The notes under the pieces: model-generated
Seen by the model: only the letters and a program-made list of their open reading frames with translations
What the model was told of the DNA's origin: nothing
Database searches by the model: none
Assembly: GCA_017882305.1 (NCBI GenBank)
Contig: JADGPU010000015.1
Location: 1 to 45,392 of the forward strand
Length of the DNA stretch: 45,392 bases
Source: Bacteroidales bacterium
Lineage (GTDB): Bacteria; Bacteroidota; Bacteroidia; Bacteroidales; VadinHA17
Direction of reading: 5' to 3'
Shown: positions 9,411 to 16,466 of the stretch, one piece after another
Position numbering within the stretch: the first letter of the stretch is position 1
Layout: every line of letters starts with the position of its first letter
Translations under genes and position numbers: made by a program

Positions 9411-9433
9411 TATGAAAAAAATGCATATATTTG
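9403..9433 (+). promoter_or_regulatory. argR promoter (TTTG-N19-TATATTTG)
   Basis: TTTG at 9403-9406 and TATATTTG at 9426-9433 match the Bacteroidota primary sigma consensus TTTG/TAnnTTTG exactly, with a 19-nt spacer. Transcription would begin about 7 nt after the -7 element, near 9440. This leaves a leader of about a dozen bases before the ATG at 9452. It argues against the in-frame TTG at 9431, which would lie upstream of the transcript start. Confidence 0.72.
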
Positions 9434-9456
9434 CAATATAAATGCATAAATATGCA
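9422..9456. promoter_or_regulatory. Tandem ARG-box-like operators overlapping argR promoter and start
   Basis: Two 14-bp palindromic boxes occur: TGCATATATTTGCA at 9422-9435 and TGCATAAATATGCA at 9443-9456. The second is a perfect dyad. Their starts are exactly 21 bp apart, two helical turns, the spacing known for paired ARG boxes in E. coli. The core resembles the E. coli core TGAATwwwwATTCA with GC replacing GA. The first covers the -7 element and the second covers the argR start codon. Autorepression by ArgR is the natural inference. Confidence 0.72.
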
Positions 9457-9934
9457 AAAAACTAAAAGACTTCTGGCAATAGAGAAAATAATTTCTGAAG
9501 AAAAAATATCAATTCAGGAAGAGTTGCTCAGAAAACTGAAAGGAAAAGGGATAAGCTGTACTCAGGCTACGTTATCCCGCAATTTAAGGCAACTAGGAGC
9601 AGGACGGATACCCGATGGGACTGGTGGATACAAATATTCATTATCTGAAAACATCAGGAGTTCGGAAAAATCTTTACTTAAGCTGAATATTGTACCTGTT
9701 ATTCGGGATATAGTTGAAGCAAAAGGACTTTTGGTAATGAAAACAATTCCTGGAAATGCAAGTAACACGGCATTTTTTATCGATGGTGCAGGAAGATATG
9801 AAATAGCCGGGACAATAGCCGGTGACGATACAATTCTGATTATCCCCAGAGACGGAGTAACAATACAGCAGGTTCATACCTGTCTTGAAATAATTCTTCC
9901 GGGAGTACATGATCAGATAAAAAGTAAAAAGTGA
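9452..9934 (+). CDS. argR: Arginine repressor ArgR
   Basis: ArgR is a hexameric arginine-dependent DNA-binding regulator. With ATG 9452 the protein has 160 residues. The N-terminal winged helix contains the recognition segment GISCTQATLSRNLRQLG, the usual TQATLSRDLxxL motif. The C-terminal core has GLLVMKTIPGNASNTAFFID, including the GNA-type oligomerisation and ligand loop, and AGDDTILIIPRDG, whose two aspartates are those that bind arginine in family members. An upstream TTG (9431) is rejected because it lies within the promoter. The last codons already belong to an A-rich 7-nt word array that continues beyond the stop. It precedes argG and argH on the same strand. Confidence 0.93.
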   Translation: MQKTKRLLAIEKIISEEKISIQEELLRKLKGKGISCTQATLSRNLRQLGAGRIPDGTGGYKYSLSENIRSSEKSLLKLNIVPVIRDIVEAKGLLVMKTIPGNASNTAFFIDGAGRYEIAGTIAGDDTILIIPRDGVTIQQVHTCLEIILPGVHDQIKSKK

Positions 9935-10092
9935 AGAGGAAACAGATAAAAGATAAAAGACAAAAGTAAAAAGACAAAAGTAAAGAGTAATAATCCTTTG
10001 TGAACCTTAGTGATAACCTTTGTGTCCCTTTGTGGTAAAAAAAATAGTTAACCACGCAGTCTCACAAAGGAGAACACCAGGTAACACAAAGG
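9923..10092. repeat. Composite inverted word array: A-rich 7-nt array plus CCTTTGTG/CACAAAGG
   Basis: The first module has ten AG-initial words (AGATAAA, AGACAAA, AGTAAAA types) starting every 7 nt from 9923 to 9986; it begins inside the argR coding end. The second module has a left arm of CCTTTGTG words starting at 9995, 10005, 10017 and 10027 and a right arm of CACAAAGG-like words starting at 10053, 10063, 10075 and 10085. Both arms have spacing 10-12-10. The centre is GTGGTA ... TTAACCAC. In RNA the arms would form short helices separated by small internal loops. It occupies almost the whole 204-bp argR/argG gap. Confidence 0.8.
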
Positions 10093-10138
10093 GGAAAAAA
10101 GAAACAATTAATTAATATTCAACTCAAATAATAAACTA

Positions 10139-11371
10139 ATGAAAGAAAAAGTTGTTCTCGCGTATAGCGGTGGTTTGGATACATCAGTGATACTTAAATG
10201 GTTAATTGAAAAGAATTATGAAGTTATTGCTTTTGTTGCTGATGTAGGTCAGGCTGATGATTTTGAAGAATGCAGGAAGAAAGCAATATTGCTTGGAGCA
10301 TCTAAAGTAATTATTGCCGACCTGAAGAGGGAATTTATTGATAACTATGTTCTTAAAGCCATAATGGCAAATGCTATATATGAAGACAGGTACCTTCTTG
10401 GTACAGCTCTGGCAAGACCTCTAATTGCAAAGAAACAGATTGAAGTTGCAAAGGCTGAAGGAGCAAATGCAGTTGCACATGGCGCAACAGGTAAAGGCAA
10501 TGACCAGGTGAGGTTCGAATTATGTTACTATGCTCTGATGCCAGGTGTTAAAGTTATTTCACCCTGGAAAGATAAAGAGTTCCTTTCGACATTTAAAGGA
10601 AGGACTGATCTTCTTAAATATGCTTCAGAAAAAAAGATACCTGTAAAAGCGAGTATCGATAAGCCTTACAGTGAGGATGATAACCTTATGCATATCAGTC
10701 ATGAAGCCGGAATTCTGGAGGACCCAATGTATACACTTCATAAGAGTATGCTGGAAAAGATGGTTATGCCACAGGATGCCCCCGATAAAGAAACAAGGAT
10801 TGTTATTCATTTCAAAAACGGGATCCCGGTGAAACTTTTCAACAAAGACGATGGAACGGTAAAGGAAGATTCCTATGATATGTATGTTTATCTGAATGAA
10901 ATTGCTGGTAAAAACGGCATTGGACTCCTCGATATGGTAGAAAACAGATTCGTAGGGATAAAATCAAGAGGTGTTTATGAGACTCCTGCCGCTACAGTTT
11001 TGCATATAGCCCACAAGGATATCGAGGGAATTGCTATGGACAGAGAGGTAATGAGGCTCGTGAACATGCTTACTCCAAAATTTGCTGAAATCATTTATAA
11101 TGGTTTCTGGTTCAGCCCTGAAATGGATTTTCTTATGGCCGCTATTGAAAAGAGTCAGGAGCTTATTGATGGTAGTGTTCATCTCTGCCTGTATAAAGGT
11201 AATGTACTCATAGAAGGTCGTGAATCGCCATCTTCTCTTTATAATAAAAAGTTGTCAAGTATGGATATAGAAGGTGGATTTGACCAGACTGACAGTAAGG
11301 GATTTATAAAGATCAATGCAATCAGACTGATGGCACACAGGGCAATTGTTGAAGCTAGTCAGAATAAATAG
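10139..11371 (+). CDS. argG: Argininosuccinate synthase
   Basis: ArgG condenses citrulline and aspartate using ATP to argininosuccinate, the penultimate step of arginine synthesis. The 410-residue protein starts [20 protein letters not shown], containing the N-type ATP pyrophosphatase loop SGGLDTS. It continues with the conserved block [16 protein letters not shown] later block, [20 protein letters not shown], is also diagnostic. Length is normal for the family. Spacing to argR (204 bp) and to argH (151 bp) is filled by word arrays, so a single argR-argG-argH transcript is plausible but not certain. No convincing separate promoter is visible upstream of the ATG. Confidence 0.97.
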   Translation: MKEKVVLAYSGGLDTSVILKWLIEKNYEVIAFVADVGQADDFEECRKKAILLGASKVIIADLKREFIDNYVLKAIMANAIYEDRYLLGTALARPLIAKKQIEVAKAEGANAVAHGATGKGNDQVRFELCYYALMPGVKVISPWKDKEFLSTFKGRTDLLKYASEKKIPVKASIDKPYSEDDNLMHISHEAGILEDPMYTLHKSMLEKMVMPQDAPDKETRIVIHFKNGIPVKLFNKDDGTVKEDSYDMYVYLNEIAGKNGIGLLDMVENRFVGIKSRGVYETPAATVLHIAHKDIEGIAMDREVMRLVNMLTPKFAEIIYNGFWFSPEMDFLMAAIEKSQELIDGSVHLCLYKGNVLIEGRESPSSLYNKKLSSMDIEGGFDQTDSKGFIKINAIRLMAHRAIVEASQNK

Positions 11372-11389
11372 ATTAGATACAAGATTTTT

Positions 11390-11492
11390 TTAACCGCAGA
11401 GAACGCCAAGTAGGCGCAAAGCACGCAAAGTAGAACAAGTTATTCATTTCTTTGCGACCTTTGATTTAAACCTTTGCGATCTTTGCGGTTAA
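11390..11492. repeat. Inverted word array CGCAAAG/CTTTGCG with TTAACCGC ends
   Basis: This array lies between argG and argH. The left arm has CGCAGAG, CGCCAAG, CGCAAAG and CGCAAAG starting at 11395, 11404, 11415 and 11424 (9-11-9). The right arm has CTTTGCG-type words starting at 11450, 11459, 11472 and 11481 (9-13-9). Outer ends are TTAACCGC and GCGGTTAA, a terminal inverted repeat. The topology is inverted relative to the array at 9995-10092, where the GGTTAA-like word is central. Confidence 0.78.
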
Positions 11493-11522
11493 CGGATTTA
11501 TAAATAGTTAATAAACATCAAT

Positions 11523-12881
11523 ATGAAACTCTGGGAAAAAGGGATTAATCCCGAACCTGCAATCATTGAGTTTACGGCAGGTAAAGACAGGAAAACCGAT
11601 TTGGCTCTTACAAAATGGGATATAATCGGCTCGATGGCTCATGTGATAATGCTGGAGAATGTCGGATTAGTTACAGAAGATGAAAAAAACGGCTTACTGA
11701 AAGCCCTTCATTCTTTATTTGTATGGGATGAGGAAGGTAGCCTTCTGATTGAAAAAGATGTTGAAGACATCCATTCACAGATTGAAAAGGAGATGTCCTC
11801 AATTATGGGTACAACCGGCAAAAAAATTCATACAGGACGATCTAGAAACGACCAGGTTCTGGTTGATATACGTCTGTATACGAGAGAAGAGATCGATAAG
11901 CTTTCTGGTCTGATCCGAAGTCTTTTTAGCAGGTTACAGTCGTTGAGTGAACAATATAAAGAGGTCCTTATACCAGGCTATACCCATATGCAGCCTGCAA
12001 TGGTATCGTCGTTTGGTTTATGGTTTGGTGCATATGCTGAATGTCTTGCTGATGATGTTCTTCTTCTGTCGGGAGCGAGAGCACTGAATAATCAGAACCC
12101 CCTTGGTACTGCTGCAGGATATGGGACTACTTTGCCAATAAACAGAAAACTGACATCTGAACTCCTTGAATTTGATGATCTTCTCTATAATTCAGCCTAT
12201 GCAAGCCTGAGCAGGGGTAAAATTGAATTGGCAATCTCTTCAGCGCTGGCTTCTGTGGCACAGACCCTTTCAAGATTTTCGATGGATATTTGTCTTTATA
12301 TGACTTCTGAGTTCAGGTTTATTGATTTTCCCGATGAATATATTACTGGTTCCAGCATAATGCCGCAGAAAAGAAACCCGGATGTTTTCGAACTGATAAG
12401 AGCCAGGTCCAATGTTATTCAAACCCTGCCAAACCAGATTGCAATCCTGACAACCAACCTGCCATCAGGATACAACAGAGATCTTCAGCTTCTTAAACAG
12501 TTGATATTTGATGCGTTCAGAGAGATAAGGGAGTGTATTGAAATAATGCTCCTAATGCTTAATAACATTAAAATAAAGAAGAATATAACCGAGAATCCTT
12601 TATATAATACAATTTTCAGCACAGAAGAGGTAAACAGGTTGGTGAAACAGGGTATCCCGTTCAGAGATGCTTATAAGGCAGTATCTGAAATGGTGAGAAA
12701 TTCGACATTTTCAAAAACTTCATTGTCAGATTATGTTCATGAAGGAAGTATAGGCAATCTATGCAACAAGGAGATAGCCGAAATATTTGAAAACAGGATG
12801 AAAGGTTTTAAAAACAAAACGGCAGCTGAACTTGCAGATAAGATGATGCATCATATAACAAACGGAAACATCGGTGGATAA
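11523..12881 (+). CDS. argH: Argininosuccinate lyase
   Basis: ArgH splits argininosuccinate into arginine and fumarate, the last step of the pathway. The 452-residue protein carries TGRSRNDQVLVDIRLY near residue 100, PGYTHMQPAMVSSFGLWF, and the superfamily signature GSSIMPQKRNPD, whose flexible loop holds the catalytic serine. The start MKLWEKG is typical of Bacteroidota ArgH. It follows argG on the same strand and converges with carA. The 91-bp convergent gap consists almost entirely of a word array, whose left arm begins right after the argH stop codon. Confidence 0.97.
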   Translation: MKLWEKGINPEPAIIEFTAGKDRKTDLALTKWDIIGSMAHVIMLENVGLVTEDEKNGLLKALHSLFVWDEEGSLLIEKDVEDIHSQIEKEMSSIMGTTGKKIHTGRSRNDQVLVDIRLYTREEIDKLSGLIRSLFSRLQSLSEQYKEVLIPGYTHMQPAMVSSFGLWFGAYAECLADDVLLLSGARALNNQNPLGTAAGYGTTLPINRKLTSELLEFDDLLYNSAYASLSRGKIELAISSALASVAQTLSRFSMDICLYMTSEFRFIDFPDEYITGSSIMPQKRNPDVFELIRARSNVIQTLPNQIAILTTNLPSGYNRDLQLLKQLIFDAFREIRECIEIMLLMLNNIKIKKNITENPLYNTIFSTEEVNRLVKQGIPFRDAYKAVSEMVRNSTFSKTSLSDYVHEGSIGNLCNKEIAEIFENRMKGFKNKTAAELADKMMHHITNGNIGG

Positions 12882-12884
12882 GAA

Positions 12885-12966
12885 CGCAAAGGACGCAAAG
12901 TTGATTCGATTGTACAAAACTCTTTGCGAGCTTTGGATTTAATTCTTTGCGATCTCTGCGGTTAAT
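12885..12966. repeat. Inverted word array CGCAAAG/CTTTGCG, left arm shortened
   Basis: This fills the argH/carA convergent gap. The left arm has only two CGCAAAG words (12885 and 12894), directly after the argH stop codon. The right arm has four, starting at 12922, 12931, 12945 and 12954 (9-14-9), followed by GGTTAATGGATTT. The right arm is nearly the same sequence as that at 11450-11497, so the two are recent relatives or are homogenised. The shortened left arm suggests truncation at the gene boundary. Confidence 0.75.
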
Positions 12967-12972
12967 GGATTT

Positions 12973-14052
12973 TTATTTTGATTTCCTGATATTATCCATA
13001 AACACATCAAACAGATAGTCAGTATCTGTTGGTCCGCCTGATGCTTCAGGGTGAAACTGAGTTGAGAAAAAGGGCTTATTTTTATGTTTCATCCCTTCAT
13101 TCGTATTGTCATTAATATTGATGAAAAGAGGTTCCCAGTCTGGCCCCAGTGTTTTGTTATCAACAGCAAATCCATGGTTTTGAGAAGTAATATAAGCTTT
13201 ATCTGTACCTACCTGCAGAACAGGCTGATTATGGCTTCTGTGTCCATATTTCAGTTTATAGGTATCAGCTCCTGAAGCAAGAGCCATTAACTGGTTGCCA
13301 AGACAGATTCCGAAAACAGGTTTATCCCCTGCAAAAGATTTTTTAATATTCCCGATTGTGATTCCGCACATTTTAGGATCACCGGGGCCATTCGAAAGAA
13401 AAAGCCCGTCAAACTCTTCAATATGATAGTTATAATCCCAGGGTACCCTTATAATTGTAGTATCTCTTTTCAACAGGTTTCTGATGATGTTATACTTTAC
13501 TCCGCAGTCAACTAGTAATATCTTATTTTTTCCTGACCCGTAGATTTTTTTTTCATGAGTACTGACTTCAGCAACCAGATTCACTTTATTCGGGTCATAA
13601 AAGCCGGTTTCTGTTCCCTCGGGCTCAACCTTGCCAAGCATGGCTCCTTTCTCACGGATTCTTTTTGTCAGAGCTCTCGTATCTATACCATATATTCCCG
13701 GAACATTATTCCTTTTTAGCCATTCATCGAGGCTTTCAGTTGCATTCCAGTGACTGTATTCAAATGAGTAATCAGATACAATCAAGCCGGAAATATGGAT
13801 GGATGATGACTCATAAAAACGATACAAATCATTTTCTTCACTTTTCCCGGGAGCTCCATAATTACCAACAAGCGGGTAAGTAAGACACAGAACCTGTCCG
13901 CGGTACGATGGATCAGTCAGGCTTTCAGGATAACCGGTCATAGCAGTATTGAAAACCACTTCACCTGCAGCAGGAATGCACGATCCGAAGGAGCGCCCAT
14001 TATAAATTGTCCCGTCTTCCAAAGTAAGCCTGACCTTTACGTTGTTTTTCAT
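12973..14052 (-). CDS. carA: Carbamoyl-phosphate synthase small subunit (glutaminase)
   Basis: CarA hydrolyses glutamine and channels ammonia to CarB. The 359-residue protein has the N-terminal CPSase small-chain domain (LTLEDGTIYNGRSFG, FNTAMTGYPESLTDPSY) and a class I glutamine amidotransferase domain. The nucleophile cysteine lies in PVFGICLGNQLMALA and the His/Glu pair in FSTQFHPEASGGPTD. The gene lies 20 bp downstream of the aminotransferase gene on the same strand and is probably co-transcribed with it. The arrangement with carB is unusual: both are on the minus strand but are separated by argR-argG-argH on the plus strand. Confidence 0.97.
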   Translation of the reverse strand: MKNNVKVRLTLEDGTIYNGRSFGSCIPAAGEVVFNTAMTGYPESLTDPSYRGQVLCLTYPLVGNYGAPGKSEENDLYRFYESSSIHISGLIVSDYSFEYSHWNATESLDEWLKRNNVPGIYGIDTRALTKRIREKGAMLGKVEPEGTETGFYDPNKVNLVAEVSTHEKKIYGSGKNKILLVDCGVKYNIIRNLLKRDTTIIRVPWDYNYHIEEFDGLFLSNGPGDPKMCGITIGNIKKSFAGDKPVFGICLGNQLMALASGADTYKLKYGHRSHNQPVLQVGTDKAYITSQNHGFAVDNKTLGPDWEPLFININDNTNEGMKHKNKPFFSTQFHPEASGGPTDTDYLFDVFMDNIRKSK

Positions 14053-14072
14053 TCAATATTAAGTCTTTCTGT

Positions 14073-15245
14073 TCATCTGAGTGCTGAAACAGCCTTTTCA
14101 AACTGTTCCATAGCTTTCATTACCTTCTGGTGTGTTGTCCCAAGATTCATCCTCATAAACCCTTCACCTCCTGGTCCAAATGTCGACCCTTCATTCATTC
14201 CGATTCCGGCTTTAGTCACAAAGAAATTCTGGAGCTCTTTTCCTGACATTCCGAACTTCCTGCAATCCAACCAGATCATATAGGTCGCTTCGGGTTGAAC
14301 AGGGATGATTTCGGGGATCATTTTCCTGCAATAATCCTTTACAAATTCAATATTATTGTCAATATAATCAAGTAGTGCATCGAGCCACTTATGCCCCTGA
14401 GTATAAGCTGCTATTGAGGCAGTAGTCCCGAAGATATTTCCACTTCCCACGTGAAGATTCTCAACGACCCGGTTGAATGATTTTCTTAATACAGGATTTT
14501 GTATAATGACTGATGAAGTTGAGAGTCCAGCCAGGTTAAATGTCTTGCTTGGAGATATTAATGTAATTGTATTTGCTGCAATTTTTTCAGATAATGACGC
14601 CAGAGGAGTATGTGTGAATCCGGGCAGGACAAGATCGCAGTGTATCTCATCTGAAATGACAAGAATATTTTTTTCCAGGCAAATATCAGCCAGATTATTG
14701 AGTTCCTCAGGTGTCCATACCCTTCCAACAGGATTATGAGGATTGGAAATGATTATCATTTTTGTTTTACTGTCAATTCCGGCAATCAGTGAATTATAAT
14801 CCATAACCCATTTCCCTTCAGATTCGGTCAACCTGTTATAGATCAGATTACGGCCATGACATTCTACTGCTGAAAAGAAAGGGAAATATACAGGTGGCTG
14901 AACAATAATGCTATCCCCGGTCTGTGTAAAAGCCAGGGTACAGAAATTCAGTGCAGGAACAATACCCGGACTAAAGGAGATCCATTCTTTTTCGACTGTC
15001 CAGTTATGTCTGCATTTGATCCAGTTGATCATTGACTGATAATACTCTGCCGGACGAAAAGAATAGCCGTAAATCTCATGTTCAAGACGTTTCTGAAGTG
15101 ACCCCACAACAAAATCGGGAGTATTAAAATCCATATCTGCAACCCACATTGGTATAACATCTTTTACACCAAATGTCTCTTCCCTGCGGTCATACTTAAT
15201 ACAGTCAGTGCCCTCTCTTCCGGCAGGCTCATCGAAATTCCACAT
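14073..15245 (-). CDS. PatB/MalY-type PLP-dependent aminotransferase or C-S lyase
   Basis: A 390-residue fold type I PLP enzyme of the MalY/PatB subgroup, whose characterised members act as cystathionine beta-lyases. Diagnostic segments are IPMWVADMDF near the N terminus, YGYSFRPAEYY, IIISNPHNPVGRVW, ISDEIHCDL, and the PLP lysine in SPSKTFNLAG. The C-terminal arginine region is EGFMRMNLGTTHQKV. Family members make homocysteine or cleave cysteine conjugates. Placement upstream of carA suggests co-transcription, but no pathway link is evident. A minus-strand TATCTTTA at 15281-15274 could be a -7 element. Assignment as patB/malY is by subgroup only. Confidence 0.86.
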   Translation of the reverse strand: MWNFDEPAGREGTDCIKYDRREETFGVKDVIPMWVADMDFNTPDFVVGSLQKRLEHEIYGYSFRPAEYYQSMINWIKCRHNWTVEKEWISFSPGIVPALNFCTLAFTQTGDSIIVQPPVYFPFFSAVECHGRNLIYNRLTESEGKWVMDYNSLIAGIDSKTKMIIISNPHNPVGRVWTPEELNNLADICLEKNILVISDEIHCDLVLPGFTHTPLASLSEKIAANTITLISPSKTFNLAGLSTSSVIIQNPVLRKSFNRVVENLHVGSGNIFGTTASIAAYTQGHKWLDALLDYIDNNIEFVKDYCRKMIPEIIPVQPEATYMIWLDCRKFGMSGKELQNFFVTKAGIGMNEGSTFGPGGEGFMRMNLGTTHQKVMKAMEQFEKAVSALR

Positions 15246-15582
15246 CCTAAAAAATGGTCTGGTTTCAGGGGCTTAAAGATACATAAAAATTGGAAACGGC
15301 AGAATGATCATCTAACAGTAGTCTGATTAGTCCCTTAAGTGCAAAAAGTTTGGAGTGCCTAAAGTTGAGATTCAAAGAAGGAAGTGTAAAATGTTAATCA
15401 GTGTAAGATAAAAACTAAATTTTTTTGGTAAAAAAAGCAATCAATGGTGAAAATTGTTTCTATTTCATGATAATTTTTGTCAATTTAGGCACTACTAACT
15501 CCAGACACCTATTAGTTTCAATATTATTTATTACTTTTATGGACGTTTTTGAATGAGTATTTAAAATTTAAATTGACTTAAA
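15246..15582. other. Divergent intergenic region with inverted AGTGCCTAAA words
   Basis: These 337 bp separate the aminotransferase gene from the lipoprotein gene. AGTGCCTAAAGTTGA at 15354-15368 is matched in inverted orientation by TCAATTTAGGCACT at 15480-15493, enclosing about 110 bp. The left copy continues in 7-nt steps (starts 15347, 15354, 15361, 15368). No credible ORF is seen. Candidate -7 elements occur at both ends but lack good -33 partners. Confidence 0.5.
15347..15493. repeat. Inverted AGTGCCTAAA repeat pair
   Basis: The left arm is AGTGCCTAAAGTTGA (15354-15368). The right arm, read as its complement, is AGTGCCTAAATTGA (15480-15493), the same word with one base deleted. The left arm sits in a short 7-nt-period stretch. 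It differs from the other arrays in this window by lying in a gap between two gene starts. Confidence 0.6.
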
Positions 15583-16401
15583 ATGAAAAAGATTTTTGCT
15601 GGTTTTATACTTCCATTGCTGATAATAAGTTTTACATGTCTGAGTTCATGCAAAAACAAGGCTTCGAGACAACAGAAAAAAACTGAAAAAGAAGAGGTTA
15701 AAGTGATTAAAGATCAGATTGAGTCTAATGTTTATCCTTTGCCAACATCGGCTGAGGTTATCAAGATGCTTACTGAGCTTGAGGTAGGTTATATGTTTGG
15801 GATATGTAATCCGTATGAAAACTCTAAAAAGTATTTTCAAAGTTCAAAAAGAGCGATTAATCTTGGTGTTTTTGGAGCAGATCTGAGTTATGCCACACTT
15901 TATAATCAACAGCAGGAAGTGGGCAATTATCTTGAAGCAATAAAATCTCTTTCCAGTGAACTCAACATTTCAGAAATTTATAATCAGGATTTATATACTA
16001 AAATAAAAAATAATTTTGATAGCAAGGATACGTTGGTAAAAGTGCTAAAAGGTTCATTTAATGATACTTATGCTTACTTAAGTGATAATGATATGCAACC
16101 ATTAGCACTGCTTGTTGTTGGTGGAGCATGGGTTGAAGGAATGTATCTTACAACACATGTCTCCGAGGCAGCTTACCAGGTTGCAGGCATCTCAAAAGTG
16201 TTGCTTGAACAGAAGAAATCATTTGATCTTTTCCTGGAGATTACCCAGCCATATCTTAACGATCTAATGGTTAGTGATTTCGTAAATAAGCTGGATTCTG
16301 TTAAAAAGGTATATGAAGGACTTGGCACAAGTCTTACTGAACAGAATATTAAGGACATAACCAAAGTTATTGTTGATGTAAGAGAACAGATAGTACAATA
16401 A
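15583..16401 (+). CDS. Uncharacterised lipoprotein
   Basis: I do not recognise a named family. The 272-residue protein has a clear lipoprotein signal: basic start MKKIF, a hydrophobic core and lipobox LSSC with Cys23. A lysine/glutamate-rich linker (about residues 24-45) follows, then a largely alpha-helical body. Recognisable features are YPLPTSAEVIKML, GYMFGICNPYENSKKYF and the hydrophobic helix LALLVVGGAWVEGMYL. It is probably anchored to the outer membrane or periplasmic face of a membrane. A strong terminator follows, so it is likely a single-gene unit, although the next gene is on the same strand only 65 bp away. Confidence 0.85.
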   Translation: MKKIFAGFILPLLIISFTCLSSCKNKASRQQKKTEKEEVKVIKDQIESNVYPLPTSAEVIKMLTELEVGYMFGICNPYENSKKYFQSSKRAINLGVFGADLSYATLYNQQQEVGNYLEAIKSLSSELNISEIYNQDLYTKIKNNFDSKDTLVKVLKGSFNDTYAYLSDNDMQPLALLVVGGAWVEGMYLTTHVSEAAYQVAGISKVLLEQKKSFDLFLEITQPYLNDLMVSDFVNKLDSVKKVYEGLGTSLTEQNIKDITKVIVDVREQIVQ

Positions 16402-16418
16402 TTATTTCATAAATATTT

Positions 16419-16453
16419 GACCGCAAAGAATCTTGCTTTGCGGTCTTTTTTTT
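16419..16453 (+). terminator. Rho-independent terminator after the lipoprotein gene
   Basis: A perfect 10-bp stem GACCGCAAAG (16419-16428) and CTTTGCGGTC (16436-16445) with a 7-nt loop is followed by eight T residues. It separates the lipoprotein gene from the ABC fusion gene. The stem contains the CGCAAAG/CTTTGCG word pair used in the intergenic arrays at 11390-11492 and 12885-12966. Confidence 0.9.
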
Positions 16454-16466
16454 ACTTTATGTTCAT

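Noticed and set aside
9431..9451. Extended N terminus of argR from TTG 9431
   Set aside because: It lies within the -7 element and operator, upstream of the expected transcript start.
9358..9451. Riboswitch or attenuator ahead of carB or argR
   Set aside because: The leader segments are too short and lack nested hairpins with a T-run. The palindromes fit protein operators better.
5963..10092. CRISPR-like regular repeats
   Set aside because: Words are 7 nt with 2-5 nt (or no) spacers, and arms are inverted. No 20-40 nt repeats, no unique spacers of 30 nt and no cas genes are present.
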